Program-made: the position numbers and the translations under genes
Source: Paraburkholderia hospita
Lineage (GTDB): Bacteria > Pseudomonadota > Gammaproteobacteria > Burkholderiales > Burkholderiaceae
Assembly: GCF_002902965.1 (NCBI RefSeq)
Contig: NZ_CP026106.1
Span: forward strand, 2,542,001-2,606,000
Direction: 5' to 3'
DNA: 64,000 bases
Part shown: positions 52,562-60,523 of the stretch, one piece after another
How positions within the stretch are numbered: the first letter of the stretch is position 1
Layout: each line of letters opens with the position of its first letter
Notes under the pieces: model-generated
Told to the model about the DNA's origin: nothing
The model's input: only the letters and a program-made list of their open reading frames with translations
Databases searched by the model: none

Positions 52562-53791
52562 CTACTGCTGCGCCGTGTCGAACAGCGACTTCAACGAAAA
52601 CTTCTCGTCGGACAACTGCATTGCATCGACCGCAATGCCTTCGGCGATCAAACGCTTGCTGAGCATGAATTCCTGCGCGCGGTTGATGCAATCCGCCGCC
52701 ACGAGCTTGCCGCCCTTCAGATAGAACGCGGTGAAACTGCGACCCGTGTCGCGCTGACCGCGCACGATGACCTGGTCGTAGCCCACATTGAGGCCGGCGA
52801 TCTGCAGCTTGATGTCGTATTGGTCGGACCAGAACCAGGGCAACGCGTGATACGGCTTGTCTTTGCCGCACAGCGCGGCGGCTGCGGCCTTCGCCTGCTC
52901 CATCGCATTGGGCACCGATTCGAGACGGATGCGGCCGTAGTAGGGCGACGGGTGCATCGTGCAATCGCCCGCTGCGACGATGTCCACATCCGTCGTCCTC
53001 GCGCATGCATCGACCACGATGCCGTTGTCGACAGTGAGACCGGCCTGCTCCGCAAGCTCGACGTTCGGCAGCACGCCCACGCCGACCACCACCAGACTGG
53101 CCGGCAACACTACTCCGTCGCGCAGCACGATGCGTTCGACACAACCGTCGCCCTCGAATCGCTCGACCGTGACACTTGTGCGGATATCGACGCCCTCTTC
53201 GCGATGCACACGTTCGAAAAAACCTGACACTTCTGGTGCGGTAACTCGCGCAAGCACGCGCGGCGCCATCTCGAGCACCGTCACGCGCATCCCAAGACGT
53301 TTGAGCACGGCGGCCGTCTCGAGCCCGATATAGCCGCCGCCGACAATCGCCGCGTGTTCACCGGGTCTGACGTGCTGACGGATGCGATCGATGTCCGCGA
53401 TGCCGCGCAAATAGTGGACACCGGGCAATTGCCCGCCAGCCAACGCGACCGTACGCACGCGCGTGCCTGTACACAGTGCGAGCTTGTGGTACGGAAGCGC
53501 CGAACCATCCTGCAATGTCACGCATTTGCGGTCACGATCGATGGACGCGACACGCTCGCCGAGGCGAAACTCGATGTTGAACCGGCTATAGGCGTCCGCC
53601 GTGCGGATCAGCAGGTCGTTGCTGTTCTTTTCACCGAGCAGATACGCTTTCGACAGCGGCGGACGGTGATAGGGCAAGTGCGGCTCGTCGCCGATCACAA
53701 CGATGCGCCCTTCCCAGCCCTCCTGCCGCAGACTCGGCGCCAGTTGCGCCGCTGCATGGCTCGCGCCGATGATGATGCAGGTCTGCTCCAC
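52562..53791 (-). CDS. NAD(P)H-ferredoxin reductase (second set)
   Basis: A 409-residue putidaredoxin-reductase-like flavoprotein. FAD motif IIIGASHAAAQLAPSLR, NAD motif AAIVGGGYIGLETA and the AAGDCTMHPS Gly-Asp motif are in the normal order. I chose the GTG start because AAGGAGG stands just before it; an ATG eight codons upstream (53815) is also possible, with a start six bases after the CoA-transferase stop. Lacks close similarity to the first reductase, so the two sets are probably not interchangeable. Confidence 0.87.
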   Translation of the reverse strand: MEQTCIIIGASHAAAQLAPSLRQEGWEGRIVVIGDEPHLPYHRPPLSKAYLLGEKNSNDLLIRTADAYSRFNIEFRLGERVASIDRDRKCVTLQDGSALPYHKLALCTGTRVRTVALAGGQLPGVHYLRGIADIDRIRQHVRPGEHAAIVGGGYIGLETAAVLKRLGMRVTVLEMAPRVLARVTAPEVSGFFERVHREEGVDIRTSVTVERFEGDGCVERIVLRDGVVLPASLVVVGVGVLPNVELAEQAGLTVDNGIVVDACARTTDVDIVAAGDCTMHPSPYYGRIRLESVPNAMEQAKAAAAALCGKDKPYHALPWFWSDQYDIKLQIAGLNVGYDQVIVRGQRDTGRSFTAFYLKGGKLVAADCINRAQEFMLSKRLIAEGIAVDAMQLSDEKFSLKSLFDTAQQ

Positions 53792-53821
53792 GATGCCCTC
53801 CTTGCTGTCCGTCATGACGTC

Positions 53822-54985
53822 TCACGCGCCCATGGCAGGCCAGGCGCCGCCGCGCTGCCCGAGCACTTCGTCGTTGTGTTCGCCGAGCATGGGCGGCGAA
53901 CGGTGTATCTGCGTCGGCGTGCCCGAGAAGTTCAGCGGATTGTTGATGATCTTGAAGTGACCGCCTTTGGGATGCGGCAAGGTCTTCAACAGGTTGTCCA
54001 CGACGTGCGGATCGTTGAACACTTCGGGCCAGGTGCGCACCGCGCCGTAGATCGCGCCAGAAGCCGACAGCGCCCGTTCCCACGTGTCGAGATCGCGGGT
54101 TGCGAAAATCGCCGCCAGTGTTTCGTTGACGAGATCCCGGTTCGCGAGCCGCGCGGCCTTCGTGGCGAAACGCGCGTCGGTCTTCAGTTGGGGGGCATCG
54201 AGCGCATCGCACAGCACATGCCAGAACTTGTCGTTGATCGTGATGATCATGATTTCGCGGCCATCGGAGGTCGCGTAAGTGTTGTTCGGCACGATGTCCC
54301 AGTGCTGGTTGCCCATGCGCAACGGCGTCTTCGATGTCAGGTCGAAATACACGTCGCGCGGCACCTGACTGAAAATGCTGGCGTCGAGCATCGACAGATC
54401 GACACGTTGGCCTTCGCCCGTGCGTTCCCTTGCCTGCAATGCGGTGAGGATGCCGATCGCGGCCAGCAGGGCCGTCACGAGATCGGAAAACGGAAAGCCT
54501 GTCTTCAGCGGACCGGATTCTTCCGTGCCCGTGACCTGCATCACCCCGGAGATCGCCTGAATGATCATGTCGAGTGCGGGACGGTTCTTGTCCGGTCCCG
54601 TGCGGCCGAAGCCCGAAATCGAGCAATACACGAGCCGTGGATTGATCTCCCGCAGTGCTTCATATCCAATGCCGACACGGTCGGTAAAACCCGGCCGGAA
54701 ATTCTCGACCAACACATCGGCTTCGGCAGCCAGTGCGCGCGCAGCGGCCTGTCCCGCCTCCGTCTTCAGATCGAGCACGATCCCACGCTTGTTGCGATTC
54801 ACGCCCAGGAAGAACGCACCATCGCCGTTGAGCGTGGTCTCGCCGGAGTGTCGAAACGGATCACCCTCGGGTTGTTCGACCTTGATCACGTCGGCGCCGC
54901 TGTCGCCGAGCATCATCGTTGCGAACGGCCCCGTCATCATCTGTGTGAAGTCAAGCACTTTCAGGCCCTGCAGCGCCGCTTTCAT
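53822..54985 (-). CDS. Type III CoA-transferase (CaiB/BaiF), copy C
   Basis: A 387-residue family III CoA-transferase with ALQGLKVLDFTQMMTGPFAT at the N terminus, SGADVIKVEQPEGDPFR and catalytic Asp168 in GFPFSDLV. Its ATG overlaps the stop of the enoyl-CoA hydratase gene by 4 bp, and AAGGAAAAGGC precedes it. Tight coupling to a hydratase suggests that both act on the same acyl-CoA intermediate, for example returning CoA from a product to incoming acid. Confidence 0.92.
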   Translation of the reverse strand: MKAALQGLKVLDFTQMMTGPFATMMLGDSGADVIKVEQPEGDPFRHSGETTLNGDGAFFLGVNRNKRGIVLDLKTEAGQAAARALAAEADVLVENFRPGFTDRVGIGYEALREINPRLVYCSISGFGRTGPDKNRPALDMIIQAISGVMQVTGTEESGPLKTGFPFSDLVTALLAAIGILTALQARERTGEGQRVDLSMLDASIFSQVPRDVYFDLTSKTPLRMGNQHWDIVPNNTYATSDGREIMIITINDKFWHVLCDALDAPQLKTDARFATKAARLANRDLVNETLAAIFATRDLDTWERALSASGAIYGAVRTWPEVFNDPHVVDNLLKTLPHPKGGHFKIINNPLNFSGTPTQIHRSPPMLGEHNDEVLGQRGGAWPAMGA

Positions 54986-55848
54986 GCCTTTTCCTTTGCC
55001 GTGTAGAACGCTTCGCGCTCGTGATTCGACGCACGCACGCCCTTGTCGCGGCGCTGCTTCATGAAGTTGTATTCATCGGACTCGTAGCGCACGTTCGTGG
55101 CAAGTGCGTGCAGCACGTGACCGTATGAGAACTGGCTGGCGATGCCGAGCGAATCCATCGCGAGATTGGTCGCCGCCTTGCCGACCACGATGCCATCACG
55201 CGGCAGACGCACGATGCGTTCGGCCCATTCCTCGCCTTCATCGTCGAGCGACGCCAGCGGCACGACCTTGTTGATCAGACCGTTGGCCAGACAGGTCTGC
55301 GCATCCCACACGTCGGCCATCAGCAGCAGTTCGCGCGCCTTGCGCGGCCCCAGCGCCATGATTTCCCACGCCGCAAAATAGGCCGCGCCGGAGAGCCCGA
55401 GCTTCTGTTCCGGGTGACCCATCTTCGCCGTATCGGCCGCAATCACGAGGTCCGAGCCTTCCGCGAGATACAGGCCGGCGCCGAGGCAATAACCCTTCAC
55501 AAGCGTCAAGGTAGGCTTCAGAAAACGGAAGATGCGCTCGAAGCGTTCGATATAGCGCTTGTCGTGCAGCAGCCGCGCGCGTTGACTCGGTTTGCGTGGA
55601 CGGCCTTTGTCGTCGTAGGTGGTCTCCCCGTACTCGGTGCCGACTTCGGCGAGATCGTGCCCCGTGCTGAAGTCATCTCCCGCGCTGCGTAACACGACAA
55701 CGCGGACGTCGTCGTCGGCTTCGGCGCGGTCATAACCATCCATCAGCTGATCGAGCATGGCGCCCGTCATCGCGTTCTTCTTTTCCGGGCGATTGATCGT
55801 GATGTAGGCCCGGCCGTCCTTTGCGACGTAATCGATGCTGCCTGTCAT
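54982..55848 (-). CDS. Enoyl-CoA hydratase/isomerase family protein
   Basis: A 288-residue crotonase-fold protein. Oxyanion-hole residues are in SAGDDFSTGHDLAE and VKGYCLGAGLYLAEG, with a Glu in GHPEQKLGL at the position of the second catalytic Glu; the usual first Glu (GGG-type xEL) is not clearly matched, so it may act as hydrolase, isomerase or hydratase. Ribosome site GGAGGAGAAACGT. It lies between an aldehyde dehydrogenase and a CoA-transferase gene. Substrate unknown. Confidence 0.87.
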   Translation of the reverse strand: MTGSIDYVAKDGRAYITINRPEKKNAMTGAMLDQLMDGYDRAEADDDVRVVVLRSAGDDFSTGHDLAEVGTEYGETTYDDKGRPRKPSQRARLLHDKRYIERFERIFRFLKPTLTLVKGYCLGAGLYLAEGSDLVIAADTAKMGHPEQKLGLSGAAYFAAWEIMALGPRKARELLLMADVWDAQTCLANGLINKVVPLASLDDEGEEWAERIVRLPRDGIVVGKAATNLAMDSLGIASQFSYGHVLHALATNVRYESDEYNFMKQRRDKGVRASNHEREAFYTAKEKA

Positions 55849-55908
55849 ACGTTTCTCCTCCGCACCCGTGCGAGTGGGCGCATGTCTGTTCGCAACCCTG
55901 CGGGTTGG

Positions 55909-57408
55909 TCAGTTGTTCAGGTTGATCGCCACCGCTTTGACTTCGGTGTAAAGCTCGATCGCCTCGAAGCCGCGCTCGCGGCCCCAGCCTGACTGTTTAT
56001 AGCCGCCATAAGGCAAGCTCGCGTCGGGCGACGACAGCGCGTTGACGTTGACAATGCCCGCCTGCATGCGGCGCGCCATCTTGTGCGCGCGCCCGATGTC
56101 TTTGGTCCAGATGCTGGCCGCGAGACCGTAGGTGGATGCGTTTGCGGTAGAAGCGATCCCGTCCAGATCGTCATCGTCGAATGACATCGCGCAGAGCACC
56201 GGTCCGAAGATTTCTTCGTCGTGCACCTTCATGCCGGGTTTTACGCCCGTCAGTACGGTCGGTTGCACAAAGAAGCCACGTTCGCCCGACGACCCGCCGC
56301 CCGTGTAGAGCGTCGCGCCCTCTTCCTGCCCGCTATGGATGTAACCCGCGACGCGGTCCAGCTGGCGTCGTGAGATCACCGGGCCCATCTCCGTTCCAAC
56401 GTCGAGACCGTGACCCATCTTCATGCTGTTGGCGCGCTTTGCGATCAGTTCCAGCATCGGCTCGAATGCGCGCTCGTGGACATAGAGCCGCGACCCCGCC
56501 GCGCAGATCTGCCCCGCATGAAAGAAGATCGATGAACACACACCTGCGGCGGCGGCTTCGAGATTCGCATCGGGAAACACGATCACAGGCGACTTGCCGC
56601 CGAGTTCCAGCGACACGCGTTTGAGGTTGCCGCTCGCTGCCTGCAGGATGCGCCGCCCCGTTTCGCCGGAGCCAGTGAACGCCACCTTGTCGACATCCGG
56701 ATGCGCAGCAATAGCCGAACCGACGGGATTGCCAAAGCCTGTCACAATGTTCAGCACGCCCGGCGGAATGCCCGCTTCCAGCGCGAGTTCGCCGAGCCGC
56801 AACGCCGTCAACGGCGTCTGCTCCGACGGCTTGAGCACGACGACACAACCTGCTGCGAGCGCAGGCGCAATCTTCCACATCGCCATGTTGAGCGGAAAAT
56901 TCCAGGGGATGATCTGCCCTACAACGCCCACCGGTTCACGAAGCGTATAAGCATGCCATTCGCCCGCGAGCGAGACGTTCGGTGTCTCACCGCCCATCTT
57001 CGTCGTCCAGCCCGCCATGTAGCGCAGCATCTCGACGATCCCGGCCACGTCGCCGTTACGGCAGAACGGCAAGGGCTTGCCGCTGTTGATGCATTCCAGT
57101 TGCGCGAGTTCGTCGCCGTTGGCTTCGATCAGGTCGGCAAAGCGCAGCATCATCCGCGTGCGCCCGGACGGCGTGACCTTTCGCCACGAACCCTCCAGCG
57201 CGCGACGCGCCGCCTCGACTGCACGATCGACGTCGGTCGCGCTCGCCTCGGCAACCGTGGCGATCACTTCACCCGTCGCGGGATCGACGACGTCGGTGCG
57301 CTTGCCGCTATCCGACGCGACCATACGGCCATCGATCAACAGCTGATGTTCGCGGGAAAGAAAGGCCCGTGCCGCTTCACCCAGCGCCGGATGAATACTC
57401 GTCGTCAT
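55909..57408 (-). CDS. NAD(P)-dependent aldehyde dehydrogenase
   Basis: A 499-residue classical ALDH that oxidises an aldehyde to a carboxylic acid. Catalytic Cys302 (AGQICAAGSR) and Glu268 (LELGGKSP) and the oxyanion Asn170 (PWNFP) are present, as is Lys193. The C terminus includes SLPYGGYKQSGWGRE, typical of betaine-aldehyde or broad-range ALDHs. The ATG follows AAGGACACTGAC; an earlier ATG would add seven residues. In the operon it can oxidise the aldehyde produced by P450 and alcohol dehydrogenase steps. Confidence 0.94.
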   Translation of the reverse strand: MTTSIHPALGEAARAFLSREHQLLIDGRMVASDSGKRTDVVDPATGEVIATVAEASATDVDRAVEAARRALEGSWRKVTPSGRTRMMLRFADLIEANGDELAQLECINSGKPLPFCRNGDVAGIVEMLRYMAGWTTKMGGETPNVSLAGEWHAYTLREPVGVVGQIIPWNFPLNMAMWKIAPALAAGCVVVLKPSEQTPLTALRLGELALEAGIPPGVLNIVTGFGNPVGSAIAAHPDVDKVAFTGSGETGRRILQAASGNLKRVSLELGGKSPVIVFPDANLEAAAAGVCSSIFFHAGQICAAGSRLYVHERAFEPMLELIAKRANSMKMGHGLDVGTEMGPVISRRQLDRVAGYIHSGQEEGATLYTGGGSSGERGFFVQPTVLTGVKPGMKVHDEEIFGPVLCAMSFDDDDLDGIASTANASTYGLAASIWTKDIGRAHKMARRMQAGIVNVNALSSPDASLPYGGYKQSGWGRERGFEAIELYTEVKAVAINLNN

Positions 57409-57444
57409 GTCAGTGTCCTTGATCGTCAATGTAGGGGTATCGCA

Positions 57445-58587
57445 TCATTTGCCGAGCAACTGCCGGGCAATGATCAGCCGGTGGATTTCGTTAGTGCCTT
57501 CGAGAATCTGGTTCAGCTTCGCGTCGCGCATGAAGCGCTCGACGGGATACTCGGTCGAGTAACCGTATGAGCCATGCACCTGGACAGCTTCGAGCGCTGC
57601 TTCCATCGCGACGTCGGTGACGTAGCACTTCGCCATCGACGAAAGCAGCGTGAGCCGGCTAACGTCACCCGCGTCGATTTCCTGTGTGCTCGTGTAGAGC
57701 AGCGTGCGGGCGGCCTCGATTTTCATCGCCATATCGGCAAGCTTGAACTGGATAGCCTGAAAATCGCCGATCCGCTTGCCGAACTGACGGCGGTCCTTCG
57801 CGTAGCGCACTGATTCATCGAGTGCCGCCTGCGCCAGTCCAAGCGACGACGCCGCGACGGAAGGCCGGTTCAGGTCGAGAATCTTCATGCAGGCCTTGAA
57901 GCCGTTGCCCTCCTCGCCCAGCAGACAATCGGCGTCCACGCGCATGCTCTCGAAGAACACCTGATAGCTAGGCGAGCCATGCCGTCCCATCTTCACTTCC
58001 TTGCGGCCGACCTTGAGACCAGGCGTTTTCGTGTCGACGAGGAACACGCTGATGCCGTCGTGCCCGCGCCCTTCCGACGTGCGCGCGAACACGAGCATGT
58101 AGTGCGCTTGCGCGGCCCACGTGATCCAGCTCTTCTGCCCTTCGATCACGTACGAGCCGCCGTCACGGCGCGCCGTCGTGCGGATCGCGGAGACGTCCGA
58201 GCCCGCCTCGGGTTCCGTGATCGCAACGGCAGAAATGGTCCGGCCTTTCGCGGCTTCGGGCAAATAGCGCGCCTTCTGCGCATCAGTGCCGAAATGCAAC
58301 AGAGGCAAGATGAGTCCAATCGAGTTGTTTGCGCACAGCGTCGACGCAGCGAGCGACACCTTGCCGATTTCTTCCTTTGCGATACACACGGACGTCAGGT
58401 CGCCGCCCGGGCCGCCGTACTCTTCCGGCACCCACATCTGCAGGAGACCAAGATCGCCGAACACCTCGACCAGGGTGTGCGGAAACTCGCGCGTCTCTTC
58501 CATCGTGGCGACGAGAGGTCGCACCTGTTCATCGGCGACCCTGCGGACCATTTCCCGCAGCATCTCCTGTTCTTCGCTAAACTTCAC
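57445..58587 (-). CDS. Acyl-CoA dehydrogenase
   Basis: A 380-residue FAD-dependent dehydrogenase that introduces the alpha-beta double bond into an acyl-CoA. Conserved blocks are [14 protein letters not shown] [54 protein letters not shown] and the C-terminal [10 protein letters not shown] with catalytic Glu363. It starts at GTG eight bases after GAGGAG. Its position between the cupin dioxygenase and aldehyde dehydrogenase genes fits beta-oxidation of a side chain. Confidence 0.94.
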   Translation of the reverse strand: MKFSEEQEMLREMVRRVADEQVRPLVATMEETREFPHTLVEVFGDLGLLQMWVPEEYGGPGGDLTSVCIAKEEIGKVSLAASTLCANNSIGLILPLLHFGTDAQKARYLPEAAKGRTISAVAITEPEAGSDVSAIRTTARRDGGSYVIEGQKSWITWAAQAHYMLVFARTSEGRGHDGISVFLVDTKTPGLKVGRKEVKMGRHGSPSYQVFFESMRVDADCLLGEEGNGFKACMKILDLNRPSVAASSLGLAQAALDESVRYAKDRRQFGKRIGDFQAIQFKLADMAMKIEAARTLLYTSTQEIDAGDVSRLTLLSSMAKCYVTDVAMEAALEAVQVHGSYGYSTEYPVERFMRDAKLNQILEGTNEIHRLIIARQLLGK

Positions 58588-58611
58588 ATCGTTCTCCTCG
58601 TATGCATCACG

Positions 58612-59550
58612 TCAGAGCATGGTCACGTCGCGAAAGCCGAGTGCGCGCATCGCCGGCTCGTCGCTCACGCGAATCAGCTGCGACTGTTCGGACAGGCTTT
58701 CGATGCTGAATGCGTGCCAGCAAGGAATGACGATGACGTCTCCACGCGTCAGTTCGACAGTGCCGAATTGTTCGACTGTCATGCGCACATTGCCGCTCAA
58801 GACGGTGTAAATGCTGTTGTCGATGCGCGGACGCTGTTCGTGCCGCGCGCCCTGCGTCAGTCCGATCGACTGCACGCCGATGGTCTTCAGGCAGCCGGTG
58901 TCGAGCTCGAACGTTCCCTGTTCCAGCGCGCCGCGCTCCAGGTCGGCGCGCTTGTGGCGCATCGGCGAATCCGGCTCGTGTCCCGTCACAGGCTCGTTGC
59001 GTTGCGGGTGATCCTCGAAAAACATGCACTCGAGGTTCTGTACGAACGGCACGTCGAGAAAATCGATCCAGAAAGCGGGTTCGTCGCCGAAGTTGCTGTG
59101 GCCGTGCCAATGCCACGAAGGCGTGAGCACTACGTCGCCGGGCGCCACATCGATGCGCACGCCATTGACGATCGTGAAGGTGCGCTCTCCCGCGTCGAGG
59201 ATGAGCCGCAGCGCGTTGGGCGAATGACGATGAGAACGCGCTGTCTCGCCCGGCAGCACGAGCTGATAGGCGGCCACCAGATTGCGGCAGGTCGGATAGA
59301 TGTTGTCGGCAATCGGATCGACCATGATCAGGTTGCGGCGCTCTGCCTGCTCGGGCGAGACGAACGCGCAGGCGGCATCCAGCGCGGCGCGCGCATCGGC
59401 ATAACGCCACACGGCCGGTACGAAACGCGGACGCGGCGTTGGCCACATCTGCGGCGCTTTCTTGGCCCAGCCCGGCGACAATGCGCGCGCATGCAGGTCC
59501 TCGAAGAAACCTTCTGGCGCAGTGGGCGCCTGCGTGACGGTTTGTGACAT
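58612..59550 (-). CDS. Gentisate 1,2-dioxygenase-like cupin
   Basis: A 312-residue bicupin ring-cleavage dioxygenase homologue. In the first cupin His107 and His109 (RSHRHSPNALRLIL) and a His of SWHWHGHS are the expected Fe(II) ligands; a second, degenerate cupin follows (YTVLSGNVRMTVEQFG, CWHAFSI). The first block strongly resembles gentisate and salicylate/1-hydroxy-2-naphthoate dioxygenases. Slightly shorter than typical gentisate enzymes (about 340-370). The ATG follows AGAGGACAGTG. It is followed upstream by an FAH-family hydrolase gene, which would act on the ring-cleaved product. Confidence 0.85.
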   Translation of the reverse strand: MSQTVTQAPTAPEGFFEDLHARALSPGWAKKAPQMWPTPRPRFVPAVWRYADARAALDAACAFVSPEQAERRNLIMVDPIADNIYPTCRNLVAAYQLVLPGETARSHRHSPNALRLILDAGERTFTIVNGVRIDVAPGDVVLTPSWHWHGHSNFGDEPAFWIDFLDVPFVQNLECMFFEDHPQRNEPVTGHEPDSPMRHKRADLERGALEQGTFELDTGCLKTIGVQSIGLTQGARHEQRPRIDNSIYTVLSGNVRMTVEQFGTVELTRGDVIVIPCWHAFSIESLSEQSQLIRVSDEPAMRALGFRDVTML

Positions 59551-59617
59551 CACTGTCCTCTATTCGTTTCGTCCAGCACGGACGACATTGAAACGCGTGG
59601 CGGCAAGCGCGTTCGCA

Positions 59618-60523
59618 TCACACCGCAAGGCCGGCTTTCGCCTCGTCCCATACCGGGTGATCGCCAAGCTCGCCTTGACGCACGCGCAGCTTCATCGAGC
59701 CGACACCTTCGATCACGATCTCCAGCACGTCGCCGTCCCCGACGGGACCGACACCCGCCGGCGTGCCGCTCGCAATGATGTCGCCAGGTTCAAGCGTCAT
59801 CACGGCCGAAGACATCGCGATCATTTCGGGAATGTCGACGATCAAATTGCGTGTCGACGCGGATTGCCGCTCCTCGCCGTTGACCAGCAGACGCATTTCG
59901 ATGTTGCCGAAGTCGGCGATTTCGTCGGCGGTCGTGATCCACGGTCCCGTCGGGCAGAACGTATCGAACGACTTGCGCATCACACGCTCTTCCTTGCCGC
60001 GCACCACCATGTCGAGCAGACACGTGAAGCCGAACACGTAGTCGCGGCTTTCAGCGCGCGTCACACCGCGTCCGCGCTTGCCAACGATGATGCCCAACTC
60101 GCATTCGTGATGAATCTGACGGCCAGCGAGAGGCGGCAACACGATGTCGTCGGCGGGACCGCTCAGGCTCGAATTGGCCTTCAGGAAGAAGCCCTGACCG
60201 CTCGCCTTGTACGTCGAGATCACGCTGCTGCCGTTGCCGTGCTTCATTTCGTCGATGTGCGCGTGATAGTTCGCGGGGAACGCGATAACCTTGTTGGGCC
60301 ATTGCACAGGCGTTTCGAGCCGCACTTCGCCGAGTGGCCTGCCTTCGCGATTCGCCAACGCGTCGAGCAACGTAGAGCCGCGTTCCGCCCACTCCGCAAT
60401 CAGGCGCACCATGCCGACGGGCGGCCACGTTCCGGGCACCGCGCCCGCCAGATCGCTGACATCGATGACGCGCTCGCCATCGACGATGCCGATGCGGCCT
60501 TTGTCGAACGTAACGAGTTTCAT
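59618..60523 (-). CDS. Fumarylacetoacetate hydrolase (FAH) family protein
   Basis: A 301-residue metal-dependent hydrolase. The catalytic FAH domain begins with PVQWPNKVIAFPANYHAHID, and the Mg/Ca ligands are in the CELGIIVGKRGRG and TCLLDMVVR segments; MTLEPGDIIASGTPAGVG is a family signature. Homologues hydrolyse maleylpyruvate, fumarylpyruvate or acylpyruvates after gentisate cleavage. It overlaps the hydroxylase stop by 4 bp and follows GAGGTGG, so it is coupled to hydroxylase translation. This order supports a gentisate-type lower pathway. Confidence 0.9.
   Translation of the reverse strand: MKLVTFDKGRIGIVDGERVIDVSDLAGAVPGTWPPVGMVRLIAEWAERGSTLLDALANREGRPLGEVRLETPVQWPNKVIAFPANYHAHIDEMKHGNGSSVISTYKASGQGFFLKANSSLSGPADDIVLPPLAGRQIHHECELGIIVGKRGRGVTRAESRDYVFGFTCLLDMVVRGKEERVMRKSFDTFCPTGPWITTADEIADFGNIEMRLLVNGEERQSASTRNLIVDIPEMIAMSSAVMTLEPGDIIASGTPAGVGPVGDGDVLEIVIEGVGSMKLRVRQGELGDHPVWDEAKAGLAV

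Noticed and set aside
53354..55006. 550-codon plus-strand frame opposite CoA-transferase and reductase genes
   Set aside because: The minus strand carries strong family motifs throughout; this frame is Arg/His-rich and without homology, a typical shadow in high-GC genes.
57979..59547. 522-codon plus-strand frame opposite the acyl-CoA dehydrogenase and cupin genes
   Set aside because: Same reasoning: the minus-strand genes show catalytic motifs and ribosome sites, and this frame shows neither.
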